Below are positions 1 to 9,960 of a stretch of DNA of 64,000 bases, in pieces (position 1 is the first letter of the stretch; each line of letters opens with the position of its first letter). Source of the DNA: Croceivirga sp. (GTDB taxonomy: Bacteria > Bacteroidota > Bacteroidia > Flavobacteriales > Flavobacteriaceae). The DNA lies in the NCBI GenBank assembly GCA_028284285.1, contig JANQSA010000047.1, positions 1 to 64,000 of the forward strand, read 5' to 3'. Both the position numbers and the translations under genes were made by a program. The notes below the pieces were generated by a model. The model did not search any database and had not been told where the DNA came from. It saw nothing but the letters and a program-made list of their open reading frames with translations.

Positions 1-1284
1 GGTGATGGCGTTTCCAACGGTGATGAGGACACCAATGGGACAGATCCTTATTTGGTCTCCGGCGATACCGATGGCGATGGTATAGATGATGACAATGAGG
101 CGAACGACAGCACGGACCCCGCAGACCCCTGTGACCCGGTGCAGGCCACCGGTTACACGGGTTATGATGCCGGGAACGTTATATGGGCTGCTGCAGACTG
201 CGATGGTGATGGCGTTTCCAACGGAGATGAGGACACCAATGGGACAGATCCCTATTTGGTCTCTGGCGATACCGATGGCGATGGTATAGATGATGACAAT
301 GAGGTGAACGACGGCACGGACCTCGCAGACCCTTGCGAACCGGTTCAGGCCGCCGGTTACACGGGTTATGATGCAGGGAACGCCATATGGGCTGCTGCAG
401 ACTGTGATAATGATGGTATTACTAATGGAGATGAGGACACTAATGGTACGGACCCTTACTTAGCCGCTGGCGATACCGATGGCGATGGTATTGATGATGA
501 CACGGAGACCAATAACGGTACAGACCCATCGGACCCCTGTGACCCTGCCCAGGCTGCCGGTTACACAGGTTATGATGCCGGGAACGCACTATGGACCGCT
601 GGGGACTGTGATGGTGATGGGGTTACTAATGGGGAAGAGGACACCAATGGGACAGATCCCTATTTGGTCTCTGGCGATACCGATGGCGATGGTATAGATG
701 ATGACAATGAGACGAACGACGGCACAAACCCTTCAGACCCCTGCGATCCGGTACAAGCCTCGGGTTATACGGGCTACGATGCCGGAAATGCGATCTGGGC
801 CGCTGCGGACTGTGATGGGGACAGAGTGACGAACGGAGCTGAGGATACCAATGGTACGGACCCCTATTTGGTCTCTGGCGATACCGACGGCGATGGAATA
901 AACGATGACAATGAGGCGAACGACGGTACGGACCCAGCGGATGCTTGCGACCCTGTTCAGGCTGCAGGCTACACGGGTTATGATGCCGGAAATGCGATAT
1001 GGGCCGCTGCGGACTGTGATGGTGATGGTGTCACGAACGGAGCTGAGGATACCAATGGTACGGACCCCTATCAAGCCTCAGATGACACAGACGGTGATGG
1101 AGTGGACGACGATACGGAAACAAACAATGGCACGGATCCATCAGATCCCTGCGACCCAGCCCAGGCTGTGGGCTATACGGGCTATGATGCTGCGAATGCC
1201 CTATGGGCTGCTGCTGACTGTGACGGGGATAATTTGACCAATGGAGAAGAATTAATGTTGGGAACAGAAGTTTATAGTGCTGAT
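1..1284 (+). repeat. In-frame tandem repeat array, period 204 bp (68 aa)
   Basis: Unit starts at 61, 265, 469, 673, 877, 1081 (each +204); window begins inside a further unit. Confidence 0.95.
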
Positions 1285-1866
1285 ACCGATGGAGATACTA
1301 TAATTGATGGCCAAGAGGTTGCAGATGGAACCAATCCTTTCGATGATTGCGACTCTTTGGGTGGGACCCCACTTCCAGATACTCTCTGTGATAGAGATGA
1401 CGACGGTTTAAGTGATGATGATGAAGCAGCCCTGGGTACCGATCCCGACAACCCTGATACTGATGGAGATACCATTAATGATGGGCAGGAGATTTCTGAT
1501 AATACTGATCCACTGGATCCATGTGATTCTGATGGAGGTACTCCGCCGCAAGGTACAATTTGTGGTGTTGAAATTGCAAATACTATCATCACACCGGACG
1601 GAGATGGTGTCAATGATTTTTTTAGAATAGAGAATATTGAATTGTTTGCCGATAACAGCGTAGAAATTATCAATCGCTGGGGGGCTCCAGTTTTCAAGAC
1701 AGAAAACTACGACAACAATTCCAATGCTTTTGAAGGAATTGCAAATACAGGTGTTTCCCTTAATAAGGGAAATGTGCTGCCAGCCGGAGTGTACTTTTAC
1801 GTCATAAAATATATAGATGAAGGGGAATCCAGAAACGCCTCAGGGTATTTGTACATCAATCAATAA
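1..1866 (+). CDS. Calcium-binding (thrombospondin type 3-like) repeat surface protein with C-terminal T9SS type B sorting domain; 5'-truncated by window edge
   Basis: Frame is open from base 1 (the ORF track's TTG start at 52 is an artifact of the edge); repeated DTDGDGIDDDNE units; C-term ITPDGDGVNDFFRIENIE...NRWGAPVFKTENYDN...LPAGVYFYVIKY is typical of the gliding-motility-associated C-terminal domain. Confidence 0.9.
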   Translation, partial: GDGVSNGDEDTNGTDPYLVSGDTDGDGIDDDNEANDSTDPADPCDPVQATGYTGYDAGNVIWAAADCDGDGVSNGDEDTNGTDPYLVSGDTDGDGIDDDNEVNDGTDLADPCEPVQAAGYTGYDAGNAIWAAADCDNDGITNGDEDTNGTDPYLAAGDTDGDGIDDDTETNNGTDPSDPCDPAQAAGYTGYDAGNALWTAGDCDGDGVTNGEEDTNGTDPYLVSGDTDGDGIDDDNETNDGTNPSDPCDPVQASGYTGYDAGNAIWAAADCDGDRVTNGAEDTNGTDPYLVSGDTDGDGINDDNEANDGTDPADACDPVQAAGYTGYDAGNAIWAAADCDGDGVTNGAEDTNGTDPYQASDDTDGDGVDDDTETNNGTDPSDPCDPAQAVGYTGYDAANALWAAADCDGDNLTNGEELMLGTEVYSADTDGDTIIDGQEVADGTNPFDDCDSLGGTPLPDTLCDRDDDGLSDDDEAALGTDPDNPDTDGDTINDGQEISDNTDPLDPCDSDGGTPPQGTICGVEIANTIITPDGDGVNDFFRIENIELFADNSVEIINRWGAPVFKTENYDNNSNAFEGIANTGVSLNKGNVLPAGVYFYVIKYIDEGESRNASGYLYINQ

Positions 1867-1886
1867 AAACTTAAGACGATTTTACA

Positions 1887-2819
1887 ATGAAAAAATTCAT
1901 TTTTACAATAACAGTAATATTGGGCATGATGAAAATTACGACTGCCCAACAAGATCCGCAATACACCCAATATATGTTGAATACTATAGTGGTAAATCCA
2001 GCTTTTGCAGGTGCGGGAAATGTTTTAAGTGTTTCGGCATTACACCGATCTCAATGGATTGGTCTGGATGGCGCTCCTGTCACCCAAACGCTAAGTATAC
2101 AAAGCCCACTGTCCGAAAGATTCGGGGGAGGACTCTCTATTGTCAACGATAATATTGGAGATGGAACCGTACAAGAAACTTATTTTGATTTGGCATTTTC
2201 TTATACCATTCCAGTTTCGCAAAGTGGAAGCTTAGCTTTCGGTTTGAATGTAGGTGGAGATTTCCTGAATGTCGATTTTACTAATCTTACGAATTTTGGT
2301 GTAGAGACCAATTTGCCTAATATTGACAATAGATTTTCTCCTAATGTTGGAGTAGGGATTCACTACTATCAAGATAGGTTTTTCGCAGGGCTGTCAGTAC
2401 CAAGTCTTTTGGAAACGGAGCATTTTGACAACTCTTCCGAGGGCACTTCATTCCTTGCCAAGGAAAGAATGAATTATTATCTGATTTCTGGATACCGGTT
2501 TGATTTAAACCCGGATCTTGTATTGCAACCGGGATTTTTATTAAAGGCGGTGAGTAATGGCCCTGTTCAACTTGACCTAACCACAAACCTGACCTTCAAC
2601 GATAAGTTTTCCGTGGGCGCGGCTTACAGACTGAACTCGGCCGTAAGTGCCCTCTTCGGAGTTAAATTTGCAGAAAAGTTTCTTTTGGGCCTAGCGTATG
2701 ACTTTGAAACTACGGTACTAGGAAGTACCCAATTTAATGATGGTTCTTTTGAGGTCTTTTTAAGGTATGATTTTATCAATAGGTTGAATAGAAGAAATGT
2801 AACAGGACGCTTCTACTAA
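1887..2819 (+). CDS. PorP/SprF family type IX secretion system membrane protein
   Basis: QDPQYTQYMLNTIVVNPAFAGAGNVLSVSALHRSQWIGLDGAPVTQTLSIQSPL is the PorP/SprF N-terminal signature; beta-barrel-like remainder. Confidence 0.9.
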   Translation: MKKFIFTITVILGMMKITTAQQDPQYTQYMLNTIVVNPAFAGAGNVLSVSALHRSQWIGLDGAPVTQTLSIQSPLSERFGGGLSIVNDNIGDGTVQETYFDLAFSYTIPVSQSGSLAFGLNVGGDFLNVDFTNLTNFGVETNLPNIDNRFSPNVGVGIHYYQDRFFAGLSVPSLLETEHFDNSSEGTSFLAKERMNYYLISGYRFDLNPDLVLQPGFLLKAVSNGPVQLDLTTNLTFNDKFSVGAAYRLNSAVSALFGVKFAEKFLLGLAYDFETTVLGSTQFNDGSFEVFLRYDFINRLNRRNVTGRFY

Positions 2820-3240
2820 GTAATCAATGATAACAGCACATAAACTCCCTCTTCATGTCATATATTTTTCTTTAGGTTGAGTTAAGACTCAAAGCGGTGG
2901 GCTAGGATGTTTATGATTATAGGTTTTCAGAAAAGGATATCTTGGATTTAGCAAAGTGTTACATACTATCCGCTAACTGATTATATTTCACCACTCCTTG
3001 CATTATACCGAAGTAAATTTCATGTTTTGGAGGATAAGAGTAAGAATAGACAAACCCTTAACAGTAAAAGTTTTGGTAAAATCTATTTTTGTTATCAGTT
3101 AATTGTTTGTATTGAGAAGAACACTTTACCAAGATAGTTGGATTATTGGTACACTTGTCACGGAGGTTAATTTTACTCCTCCAACTCGAATGAAATAAAA
3201 TCAATCATTAAGCTTTTTTTAGTTGATAATTTCTACGGAC

Positions 3241-4218
3241 TTATTTACCGTTTTGTGCTTTTTTACCCTTAATGTAATCCGCTATGACCTTTGCGATCAG
3301 TTCTCTTCCATGATTGTTCCAGTGCCAATCATAAATTAGGGTGACGGGCTTAGTAGTACTTTCAAATGTGGGGGCAAAATCAATATATTTAAAGCCATTT
3401 TCATTACAATACGCCAAAAAGGAGGCCTTAGTTTTTCTTGAGTCTAGTAGTATTGTGGTTTTGCTTTTATCATATCCATACAGATTTACCAAACTCTTAA
3501 AATTTTCCAGATATTCCTGCTCCTTTCGTTGAGCAGCTTTTGATTGGTCAACATCAACTGTATTGTTTTCATATGCTTCGGTAGTATTTTGGAAAGCCTG
3601 ACCTGTAACCAACTTTTTAATGGGTTCCAGAATTCCAACTTTAGAGCCATAGGCCAAAAGCTTAACATTGTCCCGTATTTTAAAGACTGTTGAAGATAGC
3701 ATTGCAATTCGTTCCCTATTAGGCTCATAGACACCGCGTTCTAAATCGCTTTCATAATTGAGGTAAATGATTATTTCATCAATAAGATTAAATTGCTCTT
3801 TGTAGGCCTTGATCAAATGCATTTGGTTGGCCAAATCATAGCCTGCATAACCATATTGATATACTTCAACCGTGTCCAAGATTGTTTCTATTTTTTTTCC
3901 TGTCGAATCATAATAATCCTGGTGAAACCCTTCAATAAACGAGTCTCCTATCAGCGCTATTTCGAACTTTTCCTTTGTTGGAACAAATTCCCTATGGGAA
4001 TTAAATCCTGTGGTATTGATATTGAATTCGGAAAAATTCTGGTTTCTGTTGCCGGTTACAGCATAGCCATTATGCCCCGGCACACGCTTTTCAACAAGAT
4101 ATTCATCTATATAACGCGGTGGATCTTCCGTATACAGGTGAAAAACCCGCACGATGGTTTCAAGAAGCAAAAGAATCAGGAAGACGTACAGTACTGTTTT
4201 TAACAAAAACTTTTTCAT
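3241..4218 (-). CDS. SGNH/GDSL-like protein associated with MBOAT acyltransferase
   Basis: N-terminal TM, 'ALIGDSFIEG' GDS block, C-term 'YDWHWNNHGRELIAKVI' (D-x-x-H-like); preferred start MKKFLLK at 4218, 4 bp from upstream MBOAT. Confidence 0.7.
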   Translation of the reverse strand: MKKFLLKTVLYVFLILLLLETIVRVFHLYTEDPPRYIDEYLVEKRVPGHNGYAVTGNRNQNFSEFNINTTGFNSHREFVPTKEKFEIALIGDSFIEGFHQDYYDSTGKKIETILDTVEVYQYGYAGYDLANQMHLIKAYKEQFNLIDEIIIYLNYESDLERGVYEPNRERIAMLSSTVFKIRDNVKLLAYGSKVGILEPIKKLVTGQAFQNTTEAYENNTVDVDQSKAAQRKEQEYLENFKSLVNLYGYDKSKTTILLDSRKTKASFLAYCNENGFKYIDFAPTFESTTKPVTLIYDWHWNNHGRELIAKVIADYIKGKKAQNGK

Positions 4219-4222
4219 GCTG

Positions 4223-5677
4223 TTAAAATTGGAAATAGATGAAGGATCGGTTAACGCCATCGTCATAAAACAGAAGCATAGCCAATACTACTATGGTATA
4301 TAGTAAGATGCGAACCATTTTTGATTTGAATTTGAATGGACTGCGCTCATCTTTTCTTATCAAATATTCATAAAACACAAACAGGCCCAACAACACATAA
4401 AAATCGGACATTCTGTAGCCCATAGGATGAACATAAGGCTCGTATGCAAAGTTTGTAACTATTCCATTGATGTATTGAAAGGAATCTGTTAATGAGGGCG
4501 ATCTAAAGAAAATCCGTGAAAAAGTAACCAAAGTGAAGGTCAAAAGCACCTGCAACACTTCAATTGGAGTAGGAAAAAGACGGTTCTCCCCTATCACGTT
4601 GTGGGCATACATTCTATTGCGTCCCATTAAAAAGACAGGAATATAGAAGAGCGCGTGAAGCCCCCCCCAAAAAATAAAAGTCCAATTGGCCCCATGCCAA
4701 AAACCACTCACCAAAAAAATTACAATAATGTTTCTAACAGATTTCAGTTTGCTTACCCGCGATCCCCCCATAGGGATGTAGAGATAATGCCTGAACCAAG
4801 TGGATAGGGAAACGTGCCATCTTTGCCAATATTCAGCTACGTTTCTTGAAAAACTGGGAAACCTAAAATTGGACTTGAGCTCAATTCCAAAAAGCTTTGC
4901 CGTGCCAATTGCGATATCCGAATAACCACTGAAATCTCCGTATACCTGAAAACTGAACAAGCAAACACCAAGAATCAGTGTAGAAGCTGAGTAGGTATGA
5001 TAGTTGGCAAAAACATCATCAACAATTGGAGCAATAGAATCCGCTATCACCAGTTTTTTAAAAAACCCCCATAAAATAAGCTTTAAACCGGCAGAGGCCT
5101 GTGGATAACTAAAGGTTCGTCCCTTTCCAATTTGGGACAATAAATTTGAAGCTCTCTCAATAGGCCCTGCGACCAGTTGGGGGAAAAAGGATACAAAAGC
5201 CATAAACGCAACAAAGTTGTTAGTTGGTTTTAACTTTTTATAGTAGATGTCAAACGAATATGACATGGTCTGGAACGTATAAAATGAAATTCCCACCGGA
5301 AGAATTATCCGCAAAGTCCAGGTGCTTTTCATTTGATATCCAAATAGTTGGAAAAAATCGATAAAAGAGTCTAAAAAGAAGTTACAATATTTAAAAAATC
5401 CCAGCATCCCTATGTTGAACGCCATACTCACCCATAACCAATACCGCGCTTTTTTCCTGATATCAATATTTTGATAGATCTTTTGCCCTACAAAGAAATC
5501 CACCAGGGTACTTAGAAAAATTAAAGCTAAAAAGCGCCAATCCCACCAACCGTAGAACAAATAGCTGGCAAAAATCAAAAACAGGTTTTGGACAAGTGTT
5601 TTTTTATTAAAAAAGAACCAGTATAGAAAGAAAACAAGAGGTAGAAATAGTAAAAACTCAATGGAATTAAATAACAT
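4223..5677 (-). CDS. MBOAT family O-acyltransferase (AlgI/PatA-like)
   Basis: MLFNSIEFLLFLPLVFFLYW, LPVGISFYTFQTMSYSFDIY, EYWQRWHVSLSTWFRHYLYIPMGGSR, SGFWHGANWTFIFWG motifs. Confidence 0.93.
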   Translation of the reverse strand: MLFNSIEFLLFLPLVFFLYWFFFNKKTLVQNLFLIFASYLFYGWWDWRFLALIFLSTLVDFFVGQKIYQNIDIRKKARYWLWVSMAFNIGMLGFFKYCNFFLDSFIDFFQLFGYQMKSTWTLRIILPVGISFYTFQTMSYSFDIYYKKLKPTNNFVAFMAFVSFFPQLVAGPIERASNLLSQIGKGRTFSYPQASAGLKLILWGFFKKLVIADSIAPIVDDVFANYHTYSASTLILGVCLFSFQVYGDFSGYSDIAIGTAKLFGIELKSNFRFPSFSRNVAEYWQRWHVSLSTWFRHYLYIPMGGSRVSKLKSVRNIIVIFLVSGFWHGANWTFIFWGGLHALFYIPVFLMGRNRMYAHNVIGENRLFPTPIEVLQVLLTFTLVTFSRIFFRSPSLTDSFQYINGIVTNFAYEPYVHPMGYRMSDFYVLLGLFVFYEYLIRKDERSPFKFKSKMVRILLYTIVVLAMLLFYDDGVNRSFIYFQF

Positions 5678-6606
5678 ATACTAACTGTTTGTATTTTACC
5701 GGGATTTTTTTACCCCTTTCTTGCTGTTAAGAATACAAATGTCCCTGGTCCTGGAGTAATGAAGCGATATATGATCCGAATGCTCCTGAGTCAAAAAAAA
5801 ATCATTGATAATTTGTTTGTCAATCGGTAAGTTATTCTGCTTCAAGTTGATTTCTTTCAATGATTCTGTGGGCATTTCTGTTATTGTTTCAAACTTATAC
5901 AATGGGGTCAGATTTTGGTGCTTTATACCCTCCTTTTAGTTTTTTCTTGATTTATGACATCTTGTGTTGACCCTTTGGAAAACAAAAACGCCAAAATACT
6001 TGACTTGTTGCCTTTTTTAAGACATAAAAAAGACCGCTCATGGAAAACTTGGAATTAAGTATGCGATGGTTAAATTTAGGTATTTCATGGGGACATCTTT
6101 TTTAAGCGATAGCCAAAATGGTGCAAATGTTCATTGAATTCTTGATCCCTTAAACATTGCTTTAATTCAAAAAGAGTTTTATGATTAGGAGGGTGCACTT
6201 GGATAATGGTGATTATTTTAAAAAGTATAAGATAATGCAAATCATATCTTTTTTTTGACCATTGTGTTTTATAGTCAAAATGGCCTTCGGAGAGGAAAAA
6301 ATGACCAATGGGGGTAAGAATCGTTCAAAATATACAGAAAAGGAACTCAAGAACAGGAGCTCAGAATTTAGGAGATATTTTTTTGAAGGATTCGCAATAT
6401 CGTATGCTGGTTTAAGCACATCCAAAAGCGCCACTTCTGTAGGACATTTGCACGGGATAAAACTAAGGTGTTCTAGGTGTGTTTTTAAACCGTAAAGGGG
6501 GAATAAGGGCTATCTTTGCTTTTTAACGATAAAACCTATTCCTTCAGGGACAAAATCTTGACCTAAGAAGTAATAAGATTACTTTTATCCAGGCTTTATC
6601 ATCCAG

Positions 6607-7443
6607 ATGAATATTGTAAATGAAATATTAGAGCAAAGTACACCGATAGAGGAGTTAAAAGAAGTGGATGCCGCTACATTCAAAAAAAGGTATTTCAACG
6701 GTAAGCGCCCTGTTTTAATAAAGGGCTTTGCCAATGAGTGGGCTGCTAAAAAAAAGTGGAATCTTGATTACTTTTTGAGTCTTAAAGGCGATAGGGATAT
6801 CCTTCTTTTGTCGGAAAACTTTATTCAGAATGATAATCGATATAAGAAAGCCTCCTTCAAAGAATATATTCAAAAGCTCAAGGATTCAGAATCAGGCCAG
6901 AAAGAGGTCAAAGATTATTTGACCACATTGAATATATTTGAGTACTACCCAAACTTAAAAGAGGATATCGATTTTTCGCTTTTCGAAGACCTGACCAAGA
7001 CCAACGAGGTTACCGCTTGGATAGGGCCATCAGGAACGATTTCCGGTTTCCATGCAGATACCGCCAACAATATGTATGCCCAGATCAAGGGAAAAAAAAT
7101 GTTCATCATCTGTTCTGCAGATTTCAATAAACAGATGTACCCAAGCGATAAGCATATCTATGAGGCCGTGGCAAGTCAAGTGGACATCAATAATTTTGAC
7201 CCAGAACGTTTTCCAAGATTCAATGAGGTGGATTTTATCAAAGTAATTCTGGAACCCGGAGATGTGCTGTATCTTCCACAGAGATGGTGGCACTATGTAC
7301 AATCTCTTGATCCTTCAATAAGTATAAGCAATTTTGGCTATACCACGTTTGAATCATATACTTTGAAGTTTTTTGAACGGGTAAAACATTCACTGCACAA
7401 AAGAGGTTATTACAAAGCCGGAAATTGTTTTTGCTGCAATTGA
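6607..7443 (+). CDS. Cupin_8/JmjC-like domain protein (putative Fe(II)/2OG oxygenase)
   Basis: RPVLIKGFANEWAAKKKW; SGFHADTANNMYAQIKGKKMFI (HxD); PGDVLYLPQRWWHYVQSL; terminates in GNCFCCN. Confidence 0.8.
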   Translation: MNIVNEILEQSTPIEELKEVDAATFKKRYFNGKRPVLIKGFANEWAAKKKWNLDYFLSLKGDRDILLLSENFIQNDNRYKKASFKEYIQKLKDSESGQKEVKDYLTTLNIFEYYPNLKEDIDFSLFEDLTKTNEVTAWIGPSGTISGFHADTANNMYAQIKGKKMFIICSADFNKQMYPSDKHIYEAVASQVDINNFDPERFPRFNEVDFIKVILEPGDVLYLPQRWWHYVQSLDPSISISNFGYTTFESYTLKFFERVKHSLHKRGYYKAGNCFCCN

Positions 7444-7503
7444 ATGGTACTTGATTTTGTCAAATTACCTGCCCTAATGGCTTCCAATCAGAACTAGCTG
7501 ATG

Positions 7504-8670
7504 CTAGCTCTCTACAACGATTTTCTGAATTTGACTACTGCCAATAAAGCAATACTCTTTCTTGTTCGGTGCTTCATAAATTTCAATCGAAGATACCTTT
7601 TCAAGTTGTGCATAGGCAAAATCATACAAGGGTTTTCTTAAATGTTCATAGGAGGTGTTTGAGATGGGGTTTACCCGGGTGAAATTTGACAGCTCTTTCT
7701 TATCAAAACTGCCTTTTACAATGGTGTATTTGGGAGGTAAGCCCTTTTTCTTGCCCAGAAGGAAATTCTTAACTCGATGATAGATTACATTGATATTTTT
7801 GGCCAGCAAAAAGTTGATGAATTGTGTTTTAGTGGAAACATAACCTACCATCATTCGCGAAATGATTGAAGACTGTCTAAAGAACAAATGATGTTCAAAA
7901 TTGTACGTCGTATTGCACCACTTGATTTTATAGTCAAAAGCTCCATAACCCATATCTAGCATTACATAGGCATTTTCAATACACCATTCCAATAGTTTTT
8001 TAATGCCAAGGTTACCAAGTCCAAATTTTGCATAATCGATATCATAAGAGGGAATGGCCAAGAAAAAAATGTTAGCGTAATGATAGCTCAACGAAATCTG
8101 AATGGGTCTTGAATCATGGTAGATCACAAATAAAGAGGCACTTTTCTTGTTGATCATGGCAAAGGTATTTTGCTGGTAATCGTCCCACCTTTTGAGGACC
8201 ATGTTTTTGTCATTACGTTGATTAAACCGCCTGACCAACATGGCATGGAGGTTTTGCATGATGTATTCGTATTCCTTGCGTTCAATATGGCCATGGTACA
8301 TCGCATATCGCACATTAAAACAGGTTTCCAGCCCTTTGAATCTTCTTCTTAAGGATGTCCTGAAGTTGGGTTTGAAATGCGTGCTGAGATAGGTGTCTGC
8401 ACTATCTACCTTAATATCTATGGCAAACCCTTTTACCCGGAAGATTTTTTTTAACCGTAATTCCGGATGATGATTTCTTTCAAAATCCAAGTAGGAGGGA
8501 AATAACTTTATGTACCATTGAACAGCTTTCGTTTGAGAATCAAAAAGGGTGTTTTTGTAAATGGGCTCTTGGGCGTTCTTAAGGAATAAGGCCTGGTAGA
8601 TGTTCGGCACTGTTCTTTTTTCGAAAAACCCAAAATAAAAACCTGCTTTTTTAAATCTTTTTCTGCCCAT
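7504..8670 (-). CDS. GNAT/FemAB-like (BioF2-like acetyltransferase) paralog 1
   Basis: KSASLFVIYHDSRPIQISLSYHY...YDIDYAKFGLG...LLEWCIEN...DYKIKWCNTTYNFEHH shared with three neighbouring ORFs. Confidence 0.7.
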   Translation of the reverse strand: MGRKRFKKAGFYFGFFEKRTVPNIYQALFLKNAQEPIYKNTLFDSQTKAVQWYIKLFPSYLDFERNHHPELRLKKIFRVKGFAIDIKVDSADTYLSTHFKPNFRTSLRRRFKGLETCFNVRYAMYHGHIERKEYEYIMQNLHAMLVRRFNQRNDKNMVLKRWDDYQQNTFAMINKKSASLFVIYHDSRPIQISLSYHYANIFFLAIPSYDIDYAKFGLGNLGIKKLLEWCIENAYVMLDMGYGAFDYKIKWCNTTYNFEHHLFFRQSSIISRMMVGYVSTKTQFINFLLAKNINVIYHRVKNFLLGKKKGLPPKYTIVKGSFDKKELSNFTRVNPISNTSYEHLRKPLYDFAYAQLEKVSSIEIYEAPNKKEYCFIGSSQIQKIVVES

Positions 8671-8769
8671 TGGTGGTTACTTTAGATGGGGTTTTACCCA
8701 GATTAAACGGGTTTGTTTAAAGTATTGGAACTCCGTTCTTGATGGGTTTTCAATATAGCCCAAAGCGAA

Positions 8770-9960
8770 CTAATTTTTAAAAATAATGGTCTGAACATTC
8801 TTTTTCCCTCTAATCAGATAAGTATTTTGTTCGTTTATAACCTTTAATACCTCAATTGAATCTTTGGTCTCTTTTGTTGAATAAATAAAATCATTGACAA
8901 TGGCTTTAAAAGGAAGTGAGCACTGATCACGATAATTCACTTTTTCAAATTCTGTATGGGAATGGTTATGCCCTATATTGGATTTTTCATAGGTTATGGC
9001 TTTTCCCGTTGTCGAGATCTTGTTTTTTTTCAAACGCATTACCGTTCTAATTCTCCTGTATAGAATATCCACTTTTTTTGATTTAAGATATTCTTTGGCA
9101 TGAAGTTTTGCACCTTCCAATTTTGCAAGTAGGGTAGCGCCCAAAGACCTACGATCAAAACTGATTTCATATTTGAATTTATACACATAATTGCTCCAAT
9201 TGCTTTTGTAGTTTAAATCTCCATACCCAAAGTCGAGCAATTTGTAATTATTAGAATGACACCATTCCAATAATTTTACTTTTTCAATAAGCCCCAACCC
9301 AAACTTGTAGTAGTCAATATCGTATGAAGAAACCGCACCAAACATGATCGTCTTAAAATGGTAGTTTAAAGAAATATCTATAGGAATTGTATCATCATAA
9401 ATAACAAATAGCGAGGCTTTCTTTTCATTGATCTTTTGTTTTGTGACTTTCAATAGCTCATCCCATTCCTTTAGTTTTTCATGTATGTCTTGACGTTGCT
9501 CAAACCTCCTTGTTAACATAGTATACAAGCAATGCATCAAATACGAATACTTCTCAGGTGTTATGGCTCCGTGAAAAAAATCATAGTGTATTTTGTAACA
9601 ACTTTCCAGCCTAACTAACCTTTTCTTGACGCTCCGATAGTTGCTTTTCAGTTGTCGTTTCAAAAAATCCTCAACCTTAAAACCTTCGGTAATTTTTACA
9701 GCATAACCCAAATTAGTTTGATTATGAGCCTTTGATTTAATGTGTTTTGGAGCAATTACATCGAATTCAAGGTAATCGGGTATTAGGGCTACGGAATAGG
9801 CCAAATGACCATCATCCGAAGCATGATCTTGATTCTTTTCGCTTTGCGAAGTATGCAGAACATGGTCTCCTAATCGAATTCTAGAATATACTTTAGGGAT
9901 CTTTTGTTCAACAAAAAGATCCATAAAGAAATTAGGTGTACGGTGAATGTACTTTCTCAT
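8770..9960 (-). CDS. GNAT/FemAB-like paralog 2
   Basis: KKASLFVIYDDTIPIDISLNYHF...YDIDYYKFGLG...LLEWCHSN...NYKSNWSNYVYKF. Confidence 0.7.
   Translation of the reverse strand: MRKYIHRTPNFFMDLFVEQKIPKVYSRIRLGDHVLHTSQSEKNQDHASDDGHLAYSVALIPDYLEFDVIAPKHIKSKAHNQTNLGYAVKITEGFKVEDFLKRQLKSNYRSVKKRLVRLESCYKIHYDFFHGAITPEKYSYLMHCLYTMLTRRFEQRQDIHEKLKEWDELLKVTKQKINEKKASLFVIYDDTIPIDISLNYHFKTIMFGAVSSYDIDYYKFGLGLIEKVKLLEWCHSNNYKLLDFGYGDLNYKSNWSNYVYKFKYEISFDRRSLGATLLAKLEGAKLHAKEYLKSKKVDILYRRIRTVMRLKKNKISTTGKAITYEKSNIGHNHSHTEFEKVNYRDQCSLPFKAIVNDFIYSTKETKDSIEVLKVINEQNTYLIRGKKNVQTIIFKN

Noticed and set aside
86-1697. Multiple overlapping ORFs on both strands inside the 204-bp repeat array (e.g. 86..289, 479..697, 733..1074, 1272..1697)
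   Set aside because: Shadow frames of the repetitive coding sequence; low-complexity translations with no family signal.
5696-5902. 68-aa minus ORF after the MBOAT gene
   Set aside because: No recognisable motif and too short to support as a gene.
6213-6495. Overlapping small ORFs 6213..6434 (-) and 6262..6495 (+)
   Set aside because: Mutually exclusive, no family signature, intergenic composition.
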